In this document: positions 8,696-18,297 of the stretch, piece by piece
How the letters are laid out: each line of letters starts with the position of its first letter
How positions within the stretch are numbered: position 1 is the first letter of the stretch
DNA from: Tritrichomonas musculus
Taxonomy: Eukaryota > Parabasalia > Tritrichomonadida > Tritrichomonadidae
Length of the DNA: 64,000 bases
Assembly: GCA_039105265.1 (NCBI GenBank)
Contig: JAPFFF010000001.1
Span: forward strand, 5,084,001-5,148,000
Reading direction: 5' to 3'
Program-made: the position numbers and the translations under genes
Notes under the pieces: generated by a model
Databases searched by the model: none
What the model saw: the letters and a program-made list of their open reading frames with translations, nothing else
What the model was told of the DNA's origin: nothing

Positions 8696-11125
8696 ATGCT
8701 AAAAACAGAATTAACTGATGAAAATATTAAACATATAAAAAAAGAATCCTATGAAAATGAACAAATTATAACGCAATTGCTAGAACCATTTTCTGGTTAT
8801 CAACGAGTAATCATAATGGGAATGACTGGAAGTGGAAAAAGTTCATTAGCTGCATGTTTATCGAGAAAAGATGTGCATATTATTAAAGATAAAAAAAGAA
8901 TTGAACTAGATGGTCCCGGAATTCAATGTTCATATTCTTCAGCAACAAGTAAGCCCTCAATTCAATATACTGAACATTGTCCAAATTTAATTTATTGTGA
9001 TTGCCCAGGTTTTCAAGATAGTCGAGGTAAATGCCAAGAAATTATAAATTCAATGTTAATAGATAATTATTTTCAAATTAATACATGTAATGATTTCAAG
9101 ATATTACTTGTGATATCAGACTCTGAATTTAATGATCGTAGAGGATTACCTGTTTTACAATCATTTGAACGCCTTATGAAAATTATACCTGACATTGAAC
9201 AACTCAAACAATTAATTGGTTTAGTTATTACAAAAGGGGATATCTATAATACAGTTGAAGAATATATTGAATTTCTTCAAAAGAGTGAACAAGATTTGTT
9301 ATTAAAATGGGGAAATTTTTTTGCAGAGAAAAAAAATCATGTTTTCCTTTTTCCATTAGCACAAAATAAAGATGTGGGAAATCAATATTATTTTGAAGAT
9401 CAGGAGCGTTTAGAAAATTTCTTATTAAGAAAACAAATGATAATTCCTTGCCATAAAATTGCATATAGTGACGAATCTAAAATAGCATTAAATTTTGCGC
9501 AGCAAGAAATATTAGAAAGGCTTCAAATTAATATTAAAAATATTTTTCATGAAATGTATAAGGATTATTCAAATAAAAATAATTCTGCCATATTAAAAAA
9601 ATGGATAGATATAATAAATGAACTATTAAATTGTAATATCAAAGAAATAGCTCAATTAGATTCATTCTTGAAAAAAAAAATTATTAATTATTATAATTAT
9701 TTACAAATTATTCAAAATATGATAAATGATGAAGCTATGATTAAATTTATCAATTTATTATTAAATGACAATCAATATATTACAAAACTAGAAGATGAAA
9801 TTAGGTCTTCTAGCTTAAATACATTAAATGAGCTTATAGCGTATTATGAACAAGCACAACTCTATGAAGAAAATATGAGAAAAGAAGCTTACTTTCAACA
9901 ACAAATGAATGAAATGAAAAGGAAATCTGAAATCCAAGAAAAAGAATACCAAAGAAAAAAAAAAGAGATTACTAATAAATTTAGATATTTAAGTGAAAAT
10001 TATAATGATGAAGTTCAAACCATTGTTATTGATAATGGATCCAGTATGAGCAAGGCTGGTTTTGCAGGAGATGAAGAGCCACGATCTGTTTTCCCAACAA
10101 TTGTTGGACGTCCAAAGTACGTCGCTGCTGTTGCAGGAGGTCAAAACAAAGACACATATGTTGGTGATGAAGCATGCGCAAAAGCAGGTGTTCTCATCCT
10201 TAAATACCCAATTGAACACGGTATCGTTACCAACTGGGACGACATGGAAAAGATATGGCACCACACTTTCTACAATGAACTCCGTGTTGACCCAGCAGAA
10301 CACCCAGTCCTTCTTACAGAAGCCCCAATGAACCCAAAGGCTAACCGTGAAAAGATGATCCAACTCATGTTCGAAACATTCAACGTTCCATCGTTCTATG
10401 TCGGTATCCAATCCGTTCTTTCCCTTTACTCATCCGGACGTACAAAGGGTATAGTTTTGGATTCTGGGGATGCTGTTACATTCACTGTCCCAATTTACGA
10501 TGGTTACAGCCTTCCACATGCCATCATGCGACTTAACTTTGCCGGACGTGATATTACAGTTTTGCTCCAAAAGATCCTTGAAGAAAGAGGTTACAGCTTC
10601 ATTACATCTGCAGAAAGGGAAATAGTTCGTGATATCAAGGAAAAACATGCATATGTTGCTCTTGATTATGATGCTGAGCTCCAAAATGCCAAATCATCAT
10701 ACGAATGCGATGTTTCATACAGGCTTCCAGATGGAAACGTTATCACAATTGCTGATGAACGTTTCTGTTGCACAGAACTTCTATTCAAACCACACATGAA
10801 TGGTTTCGAATTCGATGGCATCGACAAGACCCTCAATGACTCAATATTGAAATGCGATATAGATATCCGTAAAGATCTTTATTCTAATATAGTTCTTTCT
10901 GGTGGATCAACAATGTTTGAAGGACTTCCAGAGCGCATTGAAATGGAAATCACAAATTTGGCACCATCAATGAATGTTAGGGTTCTCGCACCACCAGAGC
11001 GTAAGTATGCAGTTTGGATAGGAGGATCTATCCTTGCATCCCTTGATTCATTCCCACAAATGGTCATAACACATGATGAATATAACGACACAGGACCAGG
11101 AATTGTCCACAAAAAATGCTTCTAA
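8696..11125 (+). CDS. AIG1-like GTPase fused to a divergent actin
   Basis: One uninterrupted 809-residue frame from the ATG at 8696. Residues 1-437 are a paralogue of the neighbouring GTPase: G1 GMTGSGKS at 42-49, G3 DCPGF at 102-106, G4-like TKGD at 179-182, then a helical region and a Lys/Glu-rich helix. From D438 (base 10,007) the sequence becomes actin, beginning at [11 protein letters not shown] without its own start codon and running to the canonical C-terminus IVHKKCF. The actin part is about 372 residues, nearly full length (usual 375-376). Conserved: [51 protein letters not shown]. Altered nucleotide-site residues: S450 for Gly15, A593 for Gly158 and F596 for His161, while Q572 (Gln137) is kept. 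The actin half is visibly richer in C/G third positions than the GTPase half. Function of the fusion is unknown; a linked GTP switch and actin-like scaffold is inference. Confidence 0.85.
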   Translation: MLKTELTDENIKHIKKESYENEQIITQLLEPFSGYQRVIIMGMTGSGKSSLAACLSRKDVHIIKDKKRIELDGPGIQCSYSSATSKPSIQYTEHCPNLIYCDCPGFQDSRGKCQEIINSMLIDNYFQINTCNDFKILLVISDSEFNDRRGLPVLQSFERLMKIIPDIEQLKQLIGLVITKGDIYNTVEEYIEFLQKSEQDLLLKWGNFFAEKKNHVFLFPLAQNKDVGNQYYFEDQERLENFLLRKQMIIPCHKIAYSDESKIALNFAQQEILERLQINIKNIFHEMYKDYSNKNNSAILKKWIDIINELLNCNIKEIAQLDSFLKKKIINYYNYLQIIQNMINDEAMIKFINLLLNDNQYITKLEDEIRSSSLNTLNELIAYYEQAQLYEENMRKEAYFQQQMNEMKRKSEIQEKEYQRKKKEITNKFRYLSENYNDEVQTIVIDNGSSMSKAGFAGDEEPRSVFPTIVGRPKYVAAVAGGQNKDTYVGDEACAKAGVLILKYPIEHGIVTNWDDMEKIWHHTFYNELRVDPAEHPVLLTEAPMNPKANREKMIQLMFETFNVPSFYVGIQSVLSLYSSGRTKGIVLDSGDAVTFTVPIYDGYSLPHAIMRLNFAGRDITVLLQKILEERGYSFITSAEREIVRDIKEKHAYVALDYDAELQNAKSSYECDVSYRLPDGNVITIADERFCCTELLFKPHMNGFEFDGIDKTLNDSILKCDIDIRKDLYSNIVLSGGSTMFEGLPERIEMEITNLAPSMNVRVLAPPERKYAVWIGGSILASLDSFPQMVITHDEYNDTGPGIVHKKCF

Positions 11126-11295
11126 ACTTAAATTTTGCATATTAAAAAATATTTTCTTTCTATTTCTTTCTATATTTATTAAATTTTGAAAAAAAATTTC
11201 ATTTTCAATGACAAAATAATAATTTTAAAGCAATTTTGGCAAACAAAAGCTAAATGATATTTTTCAATCTGAGAAAATCGACATTAAGATAAATA

Positions 11296-11700
11296 TTTTT
11301 ATTGATTTGATAAAAAATCAATTAAATCATAATTACCACTTTCGCAAGCAATGTGCAAAGCATTATTTTCATGTGCATCATTAGCTTTTAAGTTCATTCC
11401 ATTTAATGTTGCTAGATATTGAACGATCTTTAAAATATCTCTACGACATACATATAGGAATATTCAGAAAGTTTCTGAAAAAAAATATATAAGTTTTGTT
11501 TGGCTTTTTAACTTTTTTTTTTGATAACTTTCGAAAATTTTCCCAAATATCTGCACTTTGTTTAAAAGATTCCAAAAAGAAATTGTATACCTTTATATCT
11601 CTTTTTTTTGCATAGGAAGTAAATAAATTTTTTTGCCTAATTATCATTTTTTCACAATTGAAATTCTCAAAAAATGTTAATTGAATATTAAGCAAAAAAA
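11296..11700 (-). pseudogene. Ankyrin/DUF3447-type gene debris
   Basis: The minus strand at about 11296-11445 reads an ankyrin repeat (DAHENNALHIACESGNYDLI). The adjacent 11441-11695 frame and its upstream flank share a block with the flank of the truncated DUF3447 gene at 47.4 kb: ATTCTCAAAAAATGTTAATT and onward, in opposite orientation. This suggests that both descend from the same repeat-protein family including 5' flank. The frames do not connect, so it is a relic. Confidence 0.5.
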
Positions 11701-11731
11701 TTTAACAAAAAATATCATATATATATATATA

Positions 11732-13189
11732 GTTGGTGGACATAATTATGTTTTTGGGACATAATCATGTTTGCTCAACTTTTTGAATGGTACACAAAAA
11801 TAAAACACATTTTTCTCAATACTTTTTAAAGATAATTTGATAATATTATATACTTTATTAATGTATTTTATGTACATCATTATTTAATTAAATGAGCTAT
11901 TATATTTGTGATTTATATGAAATTTTGCCATTAATGTAAAAAAAAGTCAAAATGCTTATTTTATTCTCAATAATTGAAACTTGGGATTTAATAATAACAT
12001 CATTAATTCATAATCAGTAATGATATAATTTTGTCAGATAATTGATATCTAAAAACTTTCATATAAGAAAATTTTGATGCACAAAATATAGTTGAAAATC
12101 ATATCACTTTTTTGTTTTTTTCCAATAAAAAATAAAAACTTTTAAATTTTTATTTAAATATTTGATATAATGCAAATAGTATAATGATATTGAAAGAATA
12201 AAATTGGCTGTTCTACTCAAGATTTAATACCTTAATGAAAAAGAGTAACTTCTGAAATAACTTAAAAAGACTTTCAATTTTAGACTTTGAGAAATTATTT
12301 TCATTATTTTAATAGTTCTTCTATACTTGCCTAATATTTATTGATTAATTGCTATTTTAATGCTATTATAATAGAAAAAATAAAAAAGTGAAATGTATAT
12401 ATTTCTTAGAAAAACCTGAAATCTCGATGGGCAACAATGATTTTTAGAGGATTAATAATATATTTCATTGTATGTGTTATCAAATAATGTAATTCTGAAA
12501 TCATATCAATTATGAATGAGTGATTTATGAATGATTTTGAATGAAAAAAAGAAAAATGAAATTTTTCCAAGATTGATTCTTTTTCAACCATATTATTATA
12601 TTTAATATATTATATGCATCATATAGATGATTAATACTGCATCTAATTTGAAATAAAATAAACTCATTTTTCAAAATTTGTAATTTTGTATGAATGATTT
12701 TTGTCATATTTTGAAAACACTTTTTCTTTTTATATAATTATTGTTTCAATAAATTTTTTTCTAAAATATAATATATACATTATATTCTAAAATAATAACT
12801 ATGTTAGAGCAAATTAAAACAACCTTTTTTTTATGGTAAAAGAATGAAATGTGACATGAAATGAGTTTTTTGAGTAGTGAAATGAAAATGAAACCATTTT
12901 TTCTAATTATCTATTTTATTTCAATAAATAATAATGATACATTTTAATTATAGATGAAAAGTAAATTATAATTTTTTTCAAATAATAAAAAAATATTCAG
13001 AAATTAAAAATTCGATATCATATTTATGATCAAATTTAGTTTGATAAAAGTGAATGAAAATCGGGGAATAGAATGTATCCAATATGATATTAATTGTTCT
13101 ACAATTGTTTTTTTAAAAGTCCAATTTGAATATATAGAAATGATGTGAAAACATAATTATGTCTCCAAAACAGAATTATGTCCACCAAC
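11732..13189. mobile_element. Non-coding Tc1/mariner-like element A
   Basis: Inverted ends GTTGGTGGACATAATTATGT at 11732 and its near-complement ending CCACCAAC at 13189, roughly 45 bp long with a few mismatches, flanked by TA on both sides within TATATA runs. Length is 1458 bp, in the range of mariner-type elements, but I find no transposase motif and only short AT-rich frames inside. It is either non-autonomous or fully decayed. Because the ends lie in TA repeats, the exact boundary could shift by a base or two. Confidence 0.7.
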
Positions 13190-13296
13190 TATATATATAT
13201 ATATATATTGCATTATGTTAACATAGCCAAAGATAATACATAATTAAAAAAGATAATTCATTTAAATAATAAAAAAAAAATTTGTTTTCAAAAATA

Positions 13297-14880
13297 CCCG
13301 TATTTACACTCGAGTTGCAACATAGAGCCCATTTTATTTTGGTGATTCTTTTATTTTTAATTCAATTTTTTATTCTCAGAATTTTCTTTTAGAAAATAAA
13401 ATTTACTAAAAATATTTTACACATTTTTAATTAATATCTTTTTTCAAAAATGATTTATATTAAATAATTATCATTTATTATTTTAAATTAAATGAATGTA
13501 TTATTTTTTATTGAAATAAATGTAAAAAAAAATATTAATTAATGAGAAATTTTAAAATTAAAAATATTTTGACCTCACCAAAAAATAAAAAACATAGAAA
13601 AAGTTTAATCTACACCATTGGTCTTACCACTTTTTAAATGTTTTAGATCACAATACATGAAACCCGACCAACTATCGACCACAGTAAAACTCATTTAAAA
13701 CGCAAATGACCAGAGAAAATCATCAAATAATACAATTCTTTGCAATCATGTAATCCATAGTATGCATTATCTTGCGTTAAAAGTAAATTTTCCGAAAATT
13801 TATTTCAAATATCTGAAAAATCAAGTTGTCTAATTTAAGAAAATGAGAGGCAGTTGTAATATTCATCCTAATGCAATAAGTTTACACTCCAAAAAATTTT
13901 AAATGAGATTAATTTTTTGCAACATTGAGCTAAAATGTATAAAGAGTCTAAATTTTTGAATGTGAAATTATTATAAACAATGATTGCTAAATAAAAGAGC
14001 TTATTTTTGCGCTAATGTTTAAAAATCAGAATTTTTTGATAAGTTTTCATTCATTTCATAAAATAGTTAAGCAAAAATAATATTTATTGTTAACAAAAAA
14101 TCGTAAAAAAATCAACTTTTTCATAATATAAAACGTTTTTTTAAGATAAAAATGTTTTGGGTAAATCTGATTCATATTGTACATCTTTTTAATTACAAGC
14201 ACTAAAAAATCAAACTATTGTACTGCATATAAAAAATGGAATTAAGAATAAAAACAAATTTTTCATATTGGTCAATTTCGAAATGTGGATCAAAACTCAA
14301 AATTCTTAAAAGTATAAAATAACTTTATATACATATTTTAAAAAGTGTAATTAAGAAAAATTTGTTAAAATAAACGCTTACCAATAAAATATGAAAAAGT
14401 TATTTGAAATATTAAAATAATTGGGATCAGAAAAAATATGACGAAATCGCAAATTGATTGTGCATTCGTATTATGAACGTGTTTAAAGTCAAATATTAAT
14501 GCTTATTTTTTGAATTAATCAAATATTTATATAATTATTTGATAATCATATTTGATGCGATTTTTTTTTTTTAGCGCTGGTAAATATATGCCCCTAATAT
14601 CATATCAGAATCTTGTAGCTAAGAATAATCCGAAATTTTAACTCCGAATTCTTATGTAATAAAGAGAAAAACTCGATTCTTTGGAATTAAAGTATTTTTA
14701 AACGTACAAAAAAAGTAACCATTTTATGAAATAAACTTTAGTTTGAGAGAAATTGAAAGACATTTTTTTTTTTGAACGAATTTTTATTTTTACCAGCTTT
14801 CAAATTTTGTGAAAAATTGAATGAATAAATATCTAAAATATAAAAAGGGCGCTATGTTGCAACTCGAGTGTAAATACGGG
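13297..14880. mobile_element. Non-coding Tc1/mariner-like element B
   Basis: Perfect inverted ends of about 30 bp: CCCGTATTTACACTCGAGTT at the left end is mirrored by AACTCGAGTGTAAATACGGG at the right end. A TA dinucleotide flanks each side (13295-13296 and 14881-14882). Length 1584 bp. No transposase reading frame is visible inside; it is AT-rich. It is distinct in end sequence from element A, which ends only 107 bp to the left. The near-perfect ends suggest a fairly recent insertion mobilised in trans. Confidence 0.8.
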
Positions 14881-15010
14881 TATATAAATTTATACTAAAT
14901 AGCTTTAATTTTGAAAGTTCTATTTTGATGATGGTCAGTGTAAATCAGTTTTTAAATTTCATTTCTAATATAATTTAAATGATAATTATATTATTAAATT
15001 ATATTATTAA

Positions 15011-15998
15011 GGTACTCTCCTATTATATTGCTTCGTTCTCTCAATTTTCTGAGGCCTCTCAAATTTAAAAGAAGTTTATTTTAGCAAAATAATCACCTAT
15101 CAAAAAATTCAATGGATTCAAAAATTCAAAGAATGAAAAAATAAAAAATAAAAAATAAAAAAGATATCAAAGATACCAAACTCCACTAATAAAATAAAAT
15201 CAGTCAATTCAGTGATTATATCTGAAACATCATCTATTTCCAAGTAATATTGCTATTTGTACTTGCAAAATAAGATCCATTTCCAACGATCATTTTGACA
15301 TTCTACTAAATTCGACTAAAACGAGCAACATTAACTAATAATGAACGATATAAAATGATATAATATATTATATGATTATTTATTCTTATTTATTCGTACT
15401 CCTTACTATAAATTTATTGAATCTTATTTCCAAATTCATTATTTTTTCATTTTTTCGTTATAATAACTAACAATACACAATATTATATGATGTAATATGC
15501 AATAGGATTGTTATTTCTTATTCTTTCGTTCTCCTTACTATAAATTTATTGAATCTTATTTCCAAATTCATTATTTTTTCATTTTTTCGTTATATTCACT
15601 AACAATACACAATATTATATGATGTAATATGCAATAGGATTGTTAATTCTTATTCTTTCGTTCTCCTTACTATAAATTTATTGAATCTTATTTCCAAATT
15701 CATTATTTTTTCATTTTTTCGTTATATTCACTAATAATACACGATATTATATGATGTAATATGCAATAAGATTGTTAATTCTTATTCTTTTGTTCTCCTT
15801 ACTATAAATTTATTGAATCTTATTTCCAAATTCATTATTTTTTCATTTTTTCGTTATAGTAACTAACAATATATAATACTTAATTGTATTATCAGTTATA
15901 ATAATATTGCAAATCTTTTATTTTCTGCTTATTTGTTTCTCTTTATAATATATAATATTAATATTATTTTGAAAAAACTCATTGAATTATTTCAATTG
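15011..15998 (+). repeat. Left terminal inverted repeat of the Merlin element
   Basis: Matches the complement of 45781-46897. The first ~390 bp is near-identical. Then comes a tandem array of a ~132-bp unit (about 15370-15870, roughly four copies marked by CTCCTTACTATAAATTTATT), then a more diverged stretch with AAAAAACTCATTGAATTATT near the inner end. Confidence 0.85.
15370..15870 (+). repeat. 132-bp tandem repeats inside the left Merlin TIR
   Basis: The marker CCTTACTATAAATTTATTGA recurs at about 15401, 15533, 15665 and 15797, giving a period of 132 bp. Copies are highly similar. The mirror array lies in the right TIR (46030-46530). Confidence 0.9.
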
Positions 15999-16084
15999 AT
16001 AAAGTATTATTAAGTATATTTGCATTTCAAAATCAAGTAATTTTCTCATTTATTTCTGCATAGTAACAGTTATTTACAAATAAA

Positions 16085-16400
16085 CATCGTAGAAACCCGA
16101 TTTATTATGCATTTAATCCATTTACTATTTGATTCAATTACGAATATTTACAAATTAACTAATGCAGCTCGTTTTCTTTCGAAATATACAAATATTGATT
16201 AATTCATTGTTATTAAACTCGATTTTTTATGCATTTTATCTATTTACTATTTGATTCAATTACGAATATTTGCAAATTAACTAATGCAGCTCGTTTTCTT
16301 TATAAATATACGAATAATGGTTAATTCATTGTTATTAAACTCGATTTTTTATGCATTTTTCCATTTACTGTTTTATTTCAATAGCAAATATTTGTATTTT
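16085..16400 (+). repeat. ~120-bp tandem repeat, about 2.5 copies
   Basis: The block with GATTTTTTATGCATTT...ATTTGATTCAATTACGAATATTT recurs at about 16095, 16215 and 16337. It lies between the left Merlin TIR and the transposase end and is presumably non-coding. Confidence 0.75.
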
Positions 16401-16542
16401 GATCAACTTGTATCCATAAAGAATAATATCTACAAAAAAGATTTAACTAATACAAATTCAATTGAAATTAAAAAAAAAAACTGTTTTAAAGAAAAAAAAA
16501 GATAATTAGAATTCAATTTGTTTTTACTAAACCTTGATCTTT

Positions 16543-17040
16543 TTATGTGTAACTTGTTTTTCCTATTGTCCTTAATAGTTTTATTAGTTTCTGTCCTCTT
16601 GAAAGTCCTTTTAAGTTGTTTCGACGCCAGATATATTCGAAAACATATCCTTGAGCATCCAATGAGCTTATTCCGCACGACATCAGCTTTTTAAATTTGA
16701 GTTCTCTCCACATCCTTTCGATATGTTGTGTGTGCGAACCGGTCTCGGGGTCACCAAAATTTTTAGAATGATTTACTGAAAAGTGAGTGAAGTTTTTGTT
16801 TGGGATGTTTTCGATTTGTTGGTAAGAAGCCCAGGTGTCTGAATGAATGATGGAACCTGCTGCGATGTGTTTTGATATTTGATCATTGAGAGTCGGTGCA
16901 GTTCGATCTTCAACTACCAGCGCAAAAGCTTTATCGGTCTCTCTACAGATTCCACCGAAAACCCAAACTGTTTTCAATTGGCGTCCTCTGTCATATTTCC
17001 GGTGAGTAATTACTGTTTCATCTATCTCAACATTCATGTC
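16543..17040 (-). CDS. Merlin/IS1595-type transposase, C-terminal catalytic part
   Basis: About 165 residues on the minus strand, ending at a stop at 16543. The DDE catalytic triad is visible: D in NVEIDET, D in IIHSDTWASY and E in HIERMWRELK, the spacing and context of the DDE_Tnp_IS1595 (ISXO2-like) family. The protein would cut and paste the outer element in the nucleus. The gene is interrupted on its 5' side by the Polinton at 17046, and its N-terminal part lies beyond the insert at 43498-43935, in the same reading frame across the TGGTC duplication. Confidence 0.9.
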   Translation of the reverse strand, partial: DMNVEIDETVITHRKYDRGRQLKTVWVFGGICRETDKAFALVVEDRTAPTLNDQISKHIAAGSIIHSDTWASYQQIENIPNKNFTHFSVNHSKNFGDPETGSHTQHIERMWRELKFKKLMSCGISSLDAQGYVFEYIWRRNNLKGLSRGQKLIKLLRTIGKTSYT

Positions 17041-17045
17041 TGGTC
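17041..17045. repeat. Target site duplication, left copy (TGGTC)
   Basis: TGGTC immediately precedes the Polinton end AGTAGTATATACGAG and recurs after the other end at 43498-43502. Mavericks are known to make 5-6 bp duplications. Confidence 0.85.
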
Positions 17046-17276
17046 AGTAGTATATACGAGTCGGTTTCCGCTGGGGCTGGCACCCCAAGCGTCAACACGA
17101 ACTCGTCATAAAAGAAAAAGAAAAGAAAAGAAAAAGAAAAGAAAAGAAAAAAGAAAAAAAGAAAAAAATATTCTTGTTCTCACTACTGCTCCCCATCAAT
17201 GAAACGGCACAGGTACCCCACCCCACAACCGCCCATCTATGAAACGGCACAGGTACCTGCCCCGAGAATCTCGTAC
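17046..17276 (+). repeat. Left terminal inverted repeat of the Polinton
   Basis: About 230 bp, matching the complement of 43275-43497. The outermost 22 bp and the inner ~180 bp are near-identical, with an unmatched block of about 30 bp between them (about 17068-17098). It contains a purine-only AAAGAAAAG tract and two direct copies of ATGAAACGGCACAGGTACC (17199-17217 and 17239-17257). Confidence 0.9.
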
Positions 17277-17306
17277 CTACTACAACAAAAATTAAAATAA
17301 AAGAAG

Positions 17307-17612
17307 TTAGATTTTACTAAGTAGTTCTTCTATATGAGGTAGTTCAGCATTAGTTTGAACACCTACATCCCAAAGGTCTTCAGTTTGAACACCTATCTCT
17401 TTATATTCATAGGGAATAAAATGACACTCTGTCACTATAAACATTTCTTCTTCTTCTTCTTCTTGATGTTCCTTATAGTTTTTATACAAGCCCAATCGCT
17501 TTTTTTTCTTTGGGAACTTGGTAATGTTTCTTTCTTTGTCATCAAGAGGATAATGACGAGGTTCATTATTATCAATTCTATCAACAATGATTTTCCCCCA
17601 CTTGTTCATACG
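17307..17612 (-). CDS. Polinton accessory protein with paired GVQT motifs
   Basis: 101 residues if started at the ATG at 17612 (MNKWGKIIVD), which follows a T-rich run; a longer form from 17657 is possible but would overlap the divergent gene at 17651. Contains a basic KKKK patch, an EEEEEE run and two motifs, IGVQTE and VGVQTN, that recur in other genes of this element. No known domain. Function unknown. Confidence 0.5.
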   Translation of the reverse strand, partial: RMNKWGKIIVDRIDNNEPRHYPLDDKERNITKFPKKKKRLGLYKNYKEHQEEEEEEMFIVTECHFIPYEYKEIGVQTEDLWDVGVQTNAELPHIEELLSKI

Positions 17613-17650
17613 AAAATAAAAATGAAATGAATCATTTAAAAAGTGAGTAA

Positions 17651-17986
17651 ATGTCATTTGTGCCACTCAAAGGCTTTACTAACGACTATGAGATACTGAA
17701 TAGGTACCCCTTTACTATAAGACGTAAGAGTAATCATTTTATATGCAAAGATGCAAAACATATAAAGGGGTATATACGAGTATGTCTAAATGGCAACTAC
17801 TACTTGAAACATGTACTTATAGCAAGACAGTTCATACCTAATGATGACCCACAACATAAAATAGAGGTAGACCATATCAATAGGAATAGGGCTGACTACC
17901 ATCTAAGCAACTTAAGATGGATAACCCCAACTGATAGTAACTATAACAGGGATATGCCCAAAATTATAAATGCGAGGGCAGATTAG
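17651..17986 (+). CDS. HNH endonuclease-like protein
   Basis: 111 residues from an ATG preceded by GTAA. The C-terminal half has the HNH homing-nuclease pattern: KHVLIARQFIPN, then HKIEVDHINRNRADYH and LSNLRWIT, which supply the His and Asn residues of a beta-beta-alpha metal site. The N-terminal part, with GYIRVCLNGNYY, resembles the NUMOD-type repeat that precedes such nucleases in phage and NCLDV genes. It would nick or cut DNA. It is an accessory gene of the Polinton and overlaps by 23 bp the convergent gene at 17964-18227. Confidence 0.8.
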   Translation: MSFVPLKGFTNDYEILNRYPFTIRRKSNHFICKDAKHIKGYIRVCLNGNYYLKHVLIARQFIPNDDPQHKIEVDHINRNRADYHLSNLRWITPTDSNYNRDMPKIINARAD

Positions 17987-18227
17987 ATATTTGGTACTCT
18001 AAGAACTCAAAGGCAAAATGTTCTATTTGGTCGATAAATTCCAAATCACCATCTTTCATCATTACACCAAGAAATTCAGGTTCGAAATACTCAGCAGCTA
18101 ACTCTTTTATCTTATTAATTAAAATATTACATACTCCCTCATTAGTCTCACATCTATAATCATAGAGGTAAGACACTATTTTATAGAGGATATATATACG
18201 CTCTTTTATGGTCATGAAATTAGCCAT
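17964..18227 (-). CDS. Small Polinton protein, unknown
   Basis: 87 residues from an ATG at 18227 in the context TATAAATGG. Mostly helical in appearance (MTIKERIYILYKIVSYLY) with an acidic C-terminal half. No recognised domain. Its end overlaps the HNH gene on the other strand. Confidence 0.5.
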   Translation of the reverse strand: MANFMTIKERIYILYKIVSYLYDYRCETNEGVCNILINKIKELAAEYFEPEFLGVMMKDGDLEFIDQIEHFAFEFLEYQISNLPSHL

Positions 18228-18297
18228 TTATACAGAAATAAAAAAAAAAAATGAAATAAACAACATCTTCTTCTTCTTTCTTTTATTTGATTTTTAA

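Noticed and set aside
9989-10684. Open frames on the minus strand opposite the actin part (140 and 84 residues)
   Set aside because: They are shadows of the strongly coding actin frame and show no domain or start context.
8696-11125. GTPase-actin fusion as an assembly artefact
   Set aside because: Not accepted as the main view because the frame is continuous and both halves are intact with no ambiguous bases, but it cannot be excluded without reads, so it is listed as the key check.
12406-12707. Minus-strand frames inside element A as a transposase remnant
   Set aside because: No D,D-E/D motif or helix-turn-helix pattern could be seen; they are low-complexity AT-rich frames.
15370-16400. 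Regular 132-bp and 120-bp repeats considered as a centromere-like satellite
   Set aside because: The 132-bp array is confined to, and mirrored in, the transposon TIRs; the 120-bp array has only about 2.5 copies and also lies inside the element.
16879-17202. Plus-strand frame of 107 residues across the Polinton left end
   Set aside because: It runs from antisense transposase into the purine tract of the TIR and has no protein-like character.
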